The notes under the pieces are model-generated. The model was not told the DNA's origin. It did not search any database and worked only from the letters and a program-made list of their open reading frames with translations. A DNA stretch of 64,000 nt from Nipponacmea schrenckii (lineage: Eukaryota > Mollusca > Gastropoda > Lottiidae). The first letter of the stretch is position 1. Each line of letters starts with the position of its first letter. Below are positions 25,801 to 35,389 of the stretch, piece after piece. The DNA is taken from positions 27,187,398 to 27,251,397 of the forward strand of contig JAUJPP010000003.1 in NCBI GenBank assembly GCA_030562195.1, written 5' to 3'. Made by a program: the position numbers and the translations under genes.

Positions 25801-28800
25801 TAACAGCAGCAGTGTGTTTCATACGCTCGTACATCTATCGATAAAAAAAAAATATTAAGAGTCATAATAAAAATGTTTTACTGGGTTCTAAGTGTATAAT
25901 TATTACGACCTATGAGCCAAATATTCAAAAACGAAAAACTGAAAAATGTGTATCACCCTTATTTACACGTACGGTCCAAATATTCAAAAAAGAAACAACC
26001 CCTGAATGCTGAACCGAATACGTCCTTTCTTAAATTTGTAGAGTGTAAATTTTTACCAGCACACCCTCTGGGTTATATCTGTTGTAAAGAATAATGCCAC
26101 GTAGATATAGATAGATATTATCCCAATTACAATATACGGTATCCAATTCAATATGGAATCTAACACAATTAAGAGGGACAAGATAAAGATTATCTTGGCT
26201 ATGTAAAAATCTAGAAAACATTATTAAATATTAGTATGCACCATTCCTATTTACAGTCCGATGGGACAATAAACAGAGGCCCTGTGTGCTTCACAAGCTA
26301 TGTACTAAAAGCTTAAAGATCTCAAAAGGAGTAAGCTAATGACGATATTCTGACAAAATTTATCCCATTGCATACTGATGGCGTTGTCCGTAATTAGCCC
26401 ATTACATTACATGCAGAAGGGTAGGACGTAAAAGAACTAATCCTTTTACTGAATCTAAAAAAATTTTGAAAGATAAATATATTCTATTCTCGGGGCAAGA
26501 TCGGTTCGTTAATACTTTGTGCACATTTGAGGTTTTATTTATAGGTTTCATGGACATTTTCTGTACATAAGATCATGGATATCCTCGTAAATATTCTTAC
26601 GTCTATTAAGGTGTGATTAACTTTCGGAGCCAGTTTTGTTCCACCGGTTATCACTCTTGTTGCATGGACTCGGTACCATGATGAAGGATGTTTTTGTTGG
26701 GATGCCACCTTTGCGGTTAAAACTTTAGCTGCTTCATCTACAGATAGAGATGGATCTTTTTCTAGTTCCTGCAAGTAAGAACGGTCAATTTTCATTGTAA
26801 GGTAATAAATATATCAGGGACATGTCACAAATACTTTAGTTTTATTTTAATTTACAGTAAATTTATTTTCAATTAATTGAATTCAATTATCATCATTGCT
26901 GTATTTAGAATGACTATCAAACATATCATTGACACAGTGGTGCATTTTCCAGATATGAGCCCCTAACCTACCTTAGCGACTTCTATAATATCAAGTTTGC
27001 CTTGTGTCGGTTTGCCTTGCCTGATATTGGTGACGCTGTCTAATTCTAAAAAAAAACAGTTTTATATAATATCATTAATGTTAATTCATACATATACCCG
27101 CTACATACATAATGAATCTTTATTTCTCGCAAAACTAGAACTAGTGAAGAAATATATCACCAAATTGATAGAGGAAGGAAGATATCACCAAGCTAGTGTA
27201 GGAGTAGATCGCCAAGCTAGTGTAGGAGTAGATCGCCAAGCTAGTGTAGGAGTAGATCGCCAAGCTAGTGTAGTAGTGTAGGAGTAGATCGCCAAGCTAG
27301 TGTAGGAGTAGATCGCCAAGCTAGTGTAGGAGTAGATCGCCAAGCTAGTGTAGGAGTAGATCGCCAAGCTAGTGTAGGAGTAGATCGCCAAGCTAGTGTA
27401 GGAGTAGATTGTCAATCTAGTGTAGGAGTAGATCGCCAAGCTAGTGTAGGAGTAGATCGCCAAGCTAGTGTAGGAGTAGATCGCCAAGCTAGTGTAGGAG
27501 TAGATCGCCAAGCTAGTGTAGGAGTAGATTGTCAATCTAGTGTAGGAGTAGATCGCCAAGCTAGTGTAGGAGTAGATCGACCAGCTAGTGTAGGAGTAGA
27601 TCGCCAAGCTAGTGTAGGAGTAGATTGTCAATCTAGTGTAGGAGTAGATCGCCAAGCTAGTGTAGGAGTAGATCGCCAAGCTAGTGTAGGAGTAGATCGA
27701 CCAGCTAGTGTAGGAGTAGATCGCCAAGCTAGTGTAGGAGTAGATCACTAAACTAGTGACTAGATCACTTAGTTGGTCTAGAAACTGATCAACACACTAG
27801 TGACTAGATCACTAAGATGGTCTAGAAACTAATCAACAAACTAGTGACTAGATCACTATTTTGTTCTAGAAAGTGATCAACAAACTAGTGACTAGATCAC
27901 TAAGTTGGTCTAGAAAGTGATCAACAAACTGGTGACAAGATCACTAAGTTGGTCTAGAAAGTGATCAAAAAAAAAACTAGTGACTAGATCACTAAGTTGG
28001 TCTAGAAACTGATCAACAAACTAGTGACTAGATCACTAAGTTGGTCTAGAAACTGATCAACAAACTAGTGACTAGATCACTAAGATGGTCTAGGAACAGA
28101 TCAACAAAACAGTGAAGGAAGCTGTTCTGGTTTGGATCGACTGGTGTAAATTATACTCGCAGTCAAGTGATATTCGGAAATAGTTCTTATTTAATTGCTG
28201 CTATTTTCGCCTTCTGATAATTAAATAATGAACTCAGGCTTTCGCCACATAATTTACCATTATCGAATGTTTAGTAAATGGGAAATTTTGATAATAATAA
28301 GTAGGTACTAAACATTATGTGTTTTATGATCCATTACTATGGAACGCCGTAACTGCCTTATGTTAGTATTTTTGCATTATGAGGATCTTTTTGTATTATC
28401 AGGATTATCTTTTCGTATTATCATCTTTTTCTATTATCATCTTTTTGAATTATCAGCATCTTTTTGTAGGTTTACGGAAATCAACGGTAATCTTCGTAAA
28501 AATATGATAATACTAAAAGATGATAATAGAAAAAGATGCTGAGAATGCAAAAAGATGATAATAGAAAAAGATGATAATACGAAAAGATAACCCTGATAAT
28601 ACAAAAGATCCTCATAATGCAAAAATACTAACATAAGGCAGTTACGGCGTTCCATACATTACAGCCTTGTACAAGGTCAATAACACTTAAAAATGTTAAC
28701 CTATGTTCACAAATCAGCGTTGATCTGTCTTTCCATCAAATGTGTAGCAAATAATTTTTTCATAAATAATTAAAACCCAGAATAGTGGAATCATTCTGGA

Positions 28801-29525
28801 CCGAGAAATAAACTAAATTTTAACTTACCAAGACCAATTTCTTTCTCAGATGAAGTTTTAATCGATGGTTTCCCCTTCGTAAAACAATTTTTATCCACAG
28901 AATAAGCAGCGAGGATAAGTCCGGGGAACATTAGGAATGTTATAATGGCCTCCCATACTTCAACCACACCAGGACTGAACGCAACTAAAACTAATACCAA
29001 CCATAAATAAGAAAATACACTGAAACACGTGGTTACTACAAATACTCTAAAATTTTCAACACGTCTGGTTTCGCCGGTGGGGATGGACATTATACATATT
29101 GGTGTAATAATTAACAGGTTAAATGCTGCTGATCCAACTATAGTACCGGGACCCAGTGGCCCAGCCTTGAAATTACCACCAATAATTTCTATTACAGATA
29201 AGAGGATTTCCGGAGCACTTGTTCCGAAAGCTAACAAAGTTAGATTTGCCACAGTATCGTTCCATACTTTAACTTCTACATTCGTCGTTGTTTCTCCTTC
29301 ATCATCGGCTACTTGAACAGTCCTTGTTTTACTTGTAATCCGTACTACTCCACGCATAAACGCATCGGCTACGATGGCCACAGCAAAAAAGCACCAAATT
29401 AAACCCATCATATACAGAGTCGCTCGGGCCCCAATTGACCACGTGAATTCATTTATAGCAGGCAAAAACAAGCCTAAATCTGAACACATATAATTGTGGA
29501 TATCTATGACAGTTAAATTAGCCAT
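16651..29525 (-). CDS. NCX: sodium/calcium exchanger (NCX, SLC8 family), 10 coding exons
   Basis: Plasma-membrane antiporter that exchanges Na+ for Ca2+. My model joins exons 29525-28829, 27045-26972, 26768-26601, 25834-25647, 25264-25032, 23747-23515, 18421-18319, 17868-17690, 17406-17077 and 16893-16651. Every junction has AG/GT and matching phase, giving 2448 coding bases, 815 aa. Alpha-1 repeat at residues 95-140 (GTSAPEILLSVIEI..GPGTIVGSAAFN), alpha-2 at 680-725 (ALGTSMPDTFASKL..SIGNINGSNSVNVFLG), five membrane segments on each side, and a cytosolic loop of about 210-605 with two Calx-beta domains: CBD1 (about 345-453) with an intact acidic DDD at 414-416, and CBD2 (about 455-565). It is shorter than usual for the family (900+ aa). 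Two oddities: the basic XIP helix after TM5 is not recognisable (DKNCFTKGKPSIKTSSEKEI instead), and CBD2 lacks its Ca ligands (NSISSLQE where a DDEEYEKN-like loop is expected; VQY where xDY is expected). The start ATG has a good context (A at -3, G at +4). A stop upstream in frame and an acceptor at 29581 mean an upstream non-coding exon. Family assignment is firm. Confidence 0.93.
17077..17406 (-). CDS. NCX: NCX exon 9 (TM6-8, alpha-2 repeat)
   Basis: Acceptor gtttcAG, donor GCACAG|GTAAGT; 330 bases, phase 0. Contains the alpha-2 signature FVALGTSMPDTFASKLAAQ and SIGNINGSNSVNVFLGLG, the ion-binding core together with alpha-1. Confidence 0.93.
17690..17868 (-). CDS. NCX: NCX exon 8 (end of loop, start of TM6)
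   Basis: Acceptor tttttcAG, donor TGGAAG|GTGAAG; 179 bases. GSWSTQFYDAFNVNGGDA matches the conserved SWxEQFxEA block before the second membrane half, and MDYVLHFITFFWK begins that half. Confidence 0.9.
18319..18421 (-). CDS. NCX: NCX exon 7 (CBD2 end, 103 bp)
   Basis: Acceptor atttttAG, donor TTCAG|GTATGT. Encodes SLQEPNFLVDLSSPTGG... and RAVVTIITDS, the closing strands of CBD2. Joined to exon 6 the loop length is normal but the acidic residues are absent. It was too short to appear as a long open frame. Confidence 0.85.
18430..23500. repeat. 5-kb minisatellite, 31-bp unit, about 160 copies
   Basis: Intron 6 of the exchanger gene is almost wholly this array. Unit period is 31 (for example ctgacc at 22331 and 22362). 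The main unit reads ctgaccaatgtgttttta, then actggaaggaaaa; variants have tggaggga, agactaatg, tatatctgg and, at the left end (18440-18700), a ctatgtgtgtttatttgg form. Since 31 is not a multiple of three, any frame through it rotates, so the many open frames seen in it are not genes. Units between about 20640 and 22140 are full of one- to four-base deletions; units outside are clean. Confidence 0.97.
23515..23747 (-). CDS. NCX: NCX exon 6 (CBD2 first half)
   Basis: Acceptor gcattttAG, donor ATATCG|GTATGT; 233 bases. Begins EPGKLEFSKPSYIVKE, the family's start of CBD2, and ends KTISIQINSIS. The position where NCX has a conserved Asp before Tyr reads GVQYQGG. The next exon lies across the 31-bp minisatellite. 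Confidence 0.88.
24130..24255. mobile_element. hairpin MITE family, copy 2 (partial)
   Basis: Inside intron 5 of the exchanger gene. Contains gttcctgcaattcca, agaactaagtgtttgatga and gactgaaaattggaatg, then acaaattgatgctttcagt, matching both sides of the copy at 7115-7370 but with most of the right arm missing. Confidence 0.5.
25032..25264 (-). CDS. NCX: NCX exon 5 (CBD1 second half, Ca ligands)
   Basis: Acceptor ttttcAG, donor GACG|GTGAGT; 233 bases, phase 2 in and 1 out. Carries SDFVPFNGTVTF and IVDDDVWEPDEFFFVKL, then VTIVNDD. The aspartates expected to bind regulatory Ca2+ are kept. Confidence 0.88.
25647..25834 (-). CDS. NCX: NCX exon 4 (CBD1 first half)
   Basis: Acceptor atcgatAG before 25834 and donor TTG|GTAAGT after 25647; 188 bases. 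Covers residues 314-375, including IEFTASSCAVLENEGSVRIG, the first beta strands of CBD1. Confidence 0.85.
26255..26450 (+). mobile_element. SINE-like repeat in exchanger intron
   Basis: Shares with 10085-10265 the segments gatgggacaataaacagagg, ccctgtgtgcttcacaagct, aaagatctcaaaaggagtaa, gctaatgacg and gcagaagggtaggacgtaaa. It has an extra middle part (acaaaatttatcccattgca then tgatggcgttgtccg) that also appears at 48760-48785, so this is the longest copy. Confidence 0.55.
26601..26768 (-). CDS. NCX: NCX exon 3 (loop helices, residues 258-313)
   Basis: Acceptor cttgcAG before 26768, donor GAC|GTAAGA after 26601, 168 bases, phase 0 on both sides. WYRVHATRVITGG matches the conserved FYRIQATRLMTG block of the exchanger loop, which fixes the frame and the family. 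Confidence 0.88.
26972..27045 (-). CDS. NCX: NCX exon 2 (74 bp, loop start)
   Basis: Polypyrimidine tract and AG before 27045, donor AAG|GTAGGT after 26972. Encodes 24 full codons (residues 234-257, LDSVTNIRQGK...IIEVAK). It is a polar loop segment with no domain and was too short to be seen as an open frame by itself. Confidence 0.8.
27190..27750. repeat. 24-bp satellite, about 23 copies
   Basis: Unit cgccaagctagtgtaggagt with agat, in intron 1 of the exchanger. Variants ttgtcaatctag and cgaccagctag recur at regular intervals (higher-order pattern). The period is a multiple of three and lacks stops, which creates a 187-codon spurious frame on the minus strand. Confidence 0.95.
27751..28110. 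repeat. 44-bp satellite, about eight copies
   Basis: Directly abuts the 24-bp array. Unit: aaactagtgactagatcact, then aagttggtctagaaa and ctgatcaac. It shares the ctagtg word with the 24-bp unit, and ctagtgactagatcactaag is itself a near palindrome. Confidence 0.9.
28339..28655. mobile_element. 317-bp near-perfect hairpin element
   Basis: The first bases (atggaacgccgtaactgcct) and the last are exact inverted copies, and the inversion continues through tatgttagtatttttgcatt and gaggatctttttgtattatc almost to the centre. Reading either strand gives the same starting peptide (MERRNCLMLVFLHYEDL), which shows the symmetry. The gatgataatag/aaaaag words in the centre are themselves repeated. A foldback/MITE in exchanger intron 1. 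Confidence 0.85.
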
Positions 29526-29580
29526 TGTGGTGGCTATAGTTTTTCTAGAGTTTCTAAATCTAACTACTTCTATTATTCAT
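28829..29580 (-). CDS. NCX: NCX exon 1 coding (5' UTR end, TM1-5, alpha-1)
   Basis: Acceptor tttttcAG just outside 29580, then 55 bases of leader with an in-frame stop, ATG at 29525-29523, and donor G|GTAAGT after 28829. Encodes residues 1-232, including the whole first membrane half. No cleavable signal peptide is present, unlike many vertebrate NCX; residues 10-20 (HNYMCSDLGLF) match the extracellular Cys-bearing segment that follows the signal in the family. Confidence 0.9.
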
Positions 29581-31702
29581 CTGAAAAATACAACAGAAAA
29601 AATATATTGAGATCCAACATACTAGTAATCAAGGTAATTTCCATTACTTTCAGAATATAGAATCTAAATTACAACCTCCACCTAAGCGGCGAACGTATGG
29701 TTCTCACATGGAAATCTGAGGACCATTTCAACCATAGTTTCGTGTGACTCTCCACCAGAATAGCATTTCCATTATCATTTTAAAACGAACTACCGATACC
29801 ACAGGAAGTAAGCTTACTTTAAATAAAAAAGGGCAGATTTTCTCTTTATAAAAGGGTTGAGGCACATGAATGGTGGAGTTGATGGCGGAGTGTCGTCACC
29901 AACATAATCAAATAAATCCAATTAAACCGTAAAGAAATAATTACTGCTTTAGAAACTGCATAAGCTTCATGATAGAACTCAGAAACGACGTTTTGAATTG
30001 TTTTCCATGTCAGTAATTATGGAATATTTTATTAACAAAACAGTCATAATTTCAAACCATCGATACTGACAACAAATAGTAACAAATAATGTCAAGTGAA
30101 GATTAGTTTAGTTAAAAACAAATCAATAAACAATTCGTGAAGGAATGTTTTTCACAAGATGTCTTTCAGAACTTTTCCTGTCAAAGTCAAAGATGCTGCA
30201 CTCCTGTATAACCTCTTGTAATATTTTTGAAATATGCTTAGGATCAGTTGGTTAATTTAAATATAAAAATGGCCGTCTTTGAAGGTTTCAATCAAAGGAT
30301 TTCCTCTTTGTTACAAGTTGTTCGACAAGAACTGAATCCTTTCCGTATGTTTTTAGCGACCATGGTTACCGAGGACAAGATAACAACAAACCAGCGTCCT
30401 GTTGGTAATCTACGGTTGAGTTTATATCCTATCAAAATAAACTCATAATCAATAAGGCAAATATGATAGTATTTATCAAAAACAATTTATTTCGTTTTTT
30501 AAGGAGCTGATACTTCTGACAATATAAAATAGAAGTAAGTGGAGAAAGATATTGTCAGTTTATTGATATATTTCATAATTATTCTATACTATAAATAAAT
30601 ATTGAATAAAGGGTAAAGAATATGTTAAGTTTTATTATGATTATTTCCTCACCCTAGTCCTTAAATGATATGATATAAGGCTTAAAGGCCGGGGCTAGCC
30701 TTCATGGAAACTTAATTATTGGTTTATATGATTTCTCAATGATAACCCTTCCTGAACGTTATTCTCTGTTTCCAAACATTAAATTGCTAAGATGAAAAAA
30801 ACTTAAGATTTAAATGTTGAGTGAAAATAAATTCAATTTCGGTTCCCCGCACTTCCAGTTTATCGTATTAATATAACAGTATGAGATTTTAATCACTATA
30901 TCATCATAATTAAATTAAATACAACTTTTGTACGCGTTTCTTATAACGGTATCTTTAATTTAGTTACTTTAGACCTAACCTAACGGTAGCGATGGAGAAG
31001 ACAGAAATCTGATTGGTAAAACAGACAAGGTCAAAAGATTAATGACGAATGTTTAAGAGCCCTGTTGTTGGACAGTTTATAAATAAGGCTTAGAAATGCG
31101 GAACGAAAGTTTGTATTTTAAACCCTCTTTTAAAATCTTAAATTTTCTATTTTAAAGTCTTAATGGATTTCATCCAATTTCGAGTCCCAGACATAAAAAT
31201 TGAAATGACAAATTTTGAACTAAGGCATTGTTATTTAATATAGAAACAGGAAGGCACCCTACAAGAATAACAATGTCCTGAAATAACAATAATCTCTGTT
31301 GACACACATTGTGTTTGAATACCTATAGTTTTATTGTAAATTTCAAGTATTTATCAATCCCAAGATCTAACACGATTCATTTACATACGAGATGCTAGTA
31401 TATCATTTTATATTTACATTAGCTATTTTTCTCCATTGGACTAATGCAAATACGTGTGGCGTTTATGACACAATAACTGCCATTGCCTCATCACCAAAAC
31501 ATTGAGCGTAGTAAGTAATACACGGTCACCAATGTAAACAAACATGGCCGTCATGTAAAATTCCAATTCAAATATTATACAATTTCAAATGTTGCAATAT
31601 TTCCAGAAAAAGTTTAAACAATAGTATTTTTGTTAATTTTTATAAAATCTTTCTTATTATCATTTAAAATTATATTATATACCAAATATGCTTGTAATTT
31701 AG

Positions 31703-31761
31703 CGTTTTCTGGTTTGGGTCCATTTGCTAAATTTTAGCAAATGGACCCAAACCAGAAAACG
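31703..31761. repeat. perfect 29-bp palindrome, 1-base spacer
   Basis: Bases 31703-31731 are the exact reverse complement of 31733-31761. Such a tight palindrome can extrude as a cruciform or form a hairpin in RNA. It looks like a foldback product or MITE core; no terminator function is expected in an animal genome. Confidence 0.9.
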
Positions 31762-32689
31762 TGATCAAAAAAGGGAAAAAAGAAAATTTGATATTGTCTT
31801 TTATCAAACTCAAATACCTATGATGAGATGAAGCAAGGTGTACTGCTCCACTCTTCAAGTTCAGTGACAGAACCTCCAGAGTAACTCACCTGTTATTGTT
31901 ATGTATTACCGTTATTGAAATGAACAATAACAGCGTATTGTTTTTACCTATCTTACTATTAAAATATTGATTTAGTTTAACTAATATCCCGGTAGCTACG
32001 ACTACCAACAACAACCTAACAAATATTTTTATTTATCATGTCAATTTAATATGCACTTAAAACAAAATAGACAGTTTCCGCTTTCATTCAAAGCAAGAAT
32101 TGTGCGTCCAAGCATAAAATAGATCAACAATTATCTATGAGTAAATACAAATTAGTTGAATACCGGTACATGAAATTGTTTGTATATTATTGTCTCAGCA
32201 TTATACTAGTATTCTTTACATAGAACAGCCTTGGAATCTGACCTACTCGGCCCGGATTACTTTTTGCTGTTTAAACGTGGCTATCCTTGTCAGAGCTTCG
32301 GCCCCAATCTCACCCATTCCTTTCCCACTTACAAATTGTGAAAGTATTGAGTGTGACCCTGCCTGAAAATTTATGTGGCAATGTCCGGCCCCACCTTGAA
32401 ATTTGTAATACTCCATTCACTCTGATGTGTATCTATTGTACTGCAATCAGACAACATGTTAAAGATAAGCTACTTATTGTGAATAAATAAAGAAAGGATT
32501 GACCTGAGCTGATTCATTCACAGTCCGCATTAAAAATAACATATAAATCAATATTTAATAATGCTTTATGTCAACATAACGATTCCAAAAAATCATCTTC
32601 AATCAGATAAACGTCCTTACTAGCTTTTGACCTGAATCTATGAAGATTGTGATCAAGATGATTTTTATCAAATGATACTTACTGAAAAA

Positions 32690-33130
32690 TGATAAGGTTG
32701 CATTGGTACTATGTCTCTCATACATGACACTATTAAATATGGTACCGTACATGATAATACATGATCATATTAAAAATGGTACATGCTGATACGTGATCTC
32801 ATTAAAAAATGGTACCGGTACATGATAATAATATGATCATATTAAAATCGTACATGTTGATACGTGATTTTATTAAAAATGATACATGCTGATACGTGAT
32901 CTTATTAAAAATGGTACGTGCTGATACGTGATCTTATTAAAAATGGTACATGCTGATACGTGATCTTATTAAAAATGGAACATGCTGATAATTGATCTTA
33001 TTAAAAAATGGTACATGATGATACATAATCATATTAAATATGGTAGGCCTACATGCTGATACGTGATTTTATTAAAAATGGTACATGCTGATAATGATAT
33101 TTGATCATGTATAATTATTATTAGAAATGG
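32690..33130. repeat. about 32-bp tandem repeat, about 12 copies
   Basis: Unit atggtacatgctgatacgtg with atct/cttattaaaa; variants have gataat or gatcatatta. Non-coding, AT-rich. Confidence 0.8.
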
Positions 33131-33719
33131 TACATGATAGGCGGAGGGATGATGAATTTCGTGAAATTTATGTGTCATAATGATAATGGGTGATTTTTCA
33201 TGATGAATGAAAGATGATGAATGAGATAAGTGATAGTTGATAAAAGCGTATTAAACTTTCGTTTCAATAAAACGAGCCTAGCAAATTGTCCGTTCTTTTG
33301 AAGTTAATGAACAGAACTCATAAAAAGCTCGAGAGAGAAAATACGCCACATTTTGCTACATGAAATGATCTTAAGAAACATGAGATGTTTGCATGTTAAA
33401 AAATAAATAAAATGTTTAGCAATCATGTCGCAATGGTATATGACACCAATACATTTATAAGTAAAATGAATATCACTCATTATACAACTAATACATATAT
33501 TTAATACTGTCAATTTATTAATAAGTTTACATCCACCTTTTTATCTAAATTTGGAAAAGCGATGGGAAATCCATTTGGAGCAAAAGTAGTCTTAGTAATC
33601 AACGCCAAAATAGGAAAAAGAAAATGCAGTCAATGGGCAAGTGCGATATTCGTCTATAATCGTCTTTCGGTGCGTACATGAATAAAACAAGAATTGTGTG
33701 TATTGGATCTAACTTTGAT

Positions 33720-34590
33720 CTATGTAAAAAAAGATTTGTTTGTATTTTTTGGATCTAACTTATCCATGTGAAATAAAGAGTCTATGTTTGTCTCTATGGC
33801 TGAATGTTAGCAGGACCATTTGTGTATTGGACCTATATTACCCATGTAAAATAAAGAGTCTATGTTTGTCTCCATGGGCTGAATGTTAGGAGGACCATTG
33901 TGTATTGGACTAACTTTTCCTGTAATAAAGAGTCTATGTTTGTCCTGGCTGAATGTTAGAGGACCATTGTGTATTGGATCTATCTTACCCATGTAAATAA
34001 AGAGTCTATGTTTGTCCCCCATGTGCTGAATGTTAGACAGGACCATGTCCTTGTGTATTGGACCTAATTCTGACCCATGTAAAATAAAGAGTCTATGTTT
34101 GTCTCTATGGGCTGAATGTTAGACAGGACCATATCCTTGTGTATTGGATCTAATTCTTACCCATGTAAAATAAAGAGTCTATGTTTGTCTCCATGGGCTG
34201 AATGTTAGACAGGACCATATCCTTGTGTATTGGATCTAATTCTTACCCATGTAAAATAAAGAGTTTGTTTGTCTCCATGGCTGAATGTTAGACAGGACCA
34301 TATCCTTGTGTATTGGATCTAATTCTTACCCATGTAAAATAAAGAGTTTGTTTGTCTCCATGGGCTGAATGTTAGACAGGACAATATCCTTGTGTATTGG
34401 ACCTAATTCTTACCCATGTAAAATAAAGAGTCTATGCGTGTCTCTATGGGATGAATGTTAGACAGAACCATATCCTTGTGTACTGGACCTAATTCTGACC
34501 CATGTACAATATAGAGTCTATGTTTGTCTCTATGCCGAGCTCAATGTTAGACAGGACCATATCCTTGTGTATTGCCATAGGACCTGACCC
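33720..34590. repeat. 87-bp satellite, about ten copies, inverted relative to 8.1 kb
   Basis: Units read aataaagagtctatgtttgt, ctctatgggctgaatgttag, acaggaccatatccttgtgt, attggatctaattcttaccc, atgtaaa. This is the reverse complement of the unit at 8100-8580. The copies at 33720-34000 have many small deletions; those further right are nearly identical. Confidence 0.9.
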
Positions 34591-35104
34591 ACTTATAGGC
34601 CTAATAATAATAATGCCAAGAGCTTTAAATTTTAAAACTGTCATCTGCCCCTCTCAGGCCTTGTCTGTAGGGCCTCAGAACTAGATACGATCTTGTCTTA
34701 AAAAAAATAAAAAATTGAAAGAATTAATTGAAAGAAATAAATAGAAAATTCTCAAAATTGAGGCCTAGTCTACAAGTATACGACCAGGCCTAGATATCCT
34801 CAACCTTACCTTTTTGAACTTGTTTTTAAGCCACCTTGAACCTGTCTGCGTCTTATTTACATAGTTTTCGACTTCGTTGCATTTTAAAGTTTTATTCTAG
34901 GCCTAGTCTAGATCTACTTCTAGACCAGACCATACGTTAATTACGTTTTATGATCGATTCATAACATTCACTTTGTTAGCTTCCTTGTAAAGAAGCCTTG
35001 ATCTACTCATTTACAGCTAACTTAACAGTATCCACGTGAAAGTAAGGAATACTGACCTTCGCTGCCTAAACTAGAAAGACCGCCATTTTCATTTTATTGC
35101 CAGA

Positions 35105-35221
35105 ATGGCAGAAGTAGCGAAGCAAATAAATGACGTCATGTTAATTCAAAAGCAGGCAAATTTCGGAATGTTGACAGAAGGTCATCGAAATAAAGTGGAT
35201 TTAGAGGCACTAGAGCAATAA
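35105..35221 (+). CDS. small ORF (38 aa) in promoter-like region
   Basis: ATG in good context (AGAATGG) opens a 38-codon frame beginning MAEVAKQINDVM and ending LEALEQ. The stop overlaps an AATAAA poly(A) word at 35217-35222. The frame contains a TGACGTCA element at 35131-35138. I recognise no family. It could be a true micro-protein, an upstream ORF, or chance. Confidence 0.2.
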   Translation: MAEVAKQINDVMLIQKQANFGMLTEGHRNKVDLEALEQ

Positions 35222-35338
35222 AATACTTTAAATGTTTTGATAAGACATTCTCATATACAAACTATGTTAAATACGTACCTTTACAATCCTTTTAAATCAG
35301 AAAGTTTTGTTGAAATCGCCAGTCTGGAATTCAGTGAT

Positions 35339-35389
35339 TGACGTCCGCTTAACTCCGTTACTAAGTGACGTCACGCCAATGTGACGTCA
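35339..35389. promoter_or_regulatory. CRE-CCAAT-CRE promoter candidate
   Basis: TGACGTCC at 35339-35346, full palindromic TGACGTCA at 35366-35373, CCAAT at 35376-35380 and a second TGACGTCA at 35382-35389. A third full CRE lies at 35131-35138. On the minus strand a donor-like AAAG|GTACGT ends at 35279, so a short leader exon between about 35340 and 35279 could splice to the acceptor at 29581 and supply the exchanger's 5' UTR. The motifs are seen; their use and direction are inferred. Confidence 0.4.

Noticed and set aside
27185..27748. 187-codon minus-strand frame of IYSYTSLA-type repeats
   Set aside because: Created by the 24-bp satellite period; it lies in an intron and has no start context or domain.
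28339..28655. Two mirrored ORFs both starting MERRNCLMLV
   Set aside because: They are the two strands of one hairpin and not separate genes.
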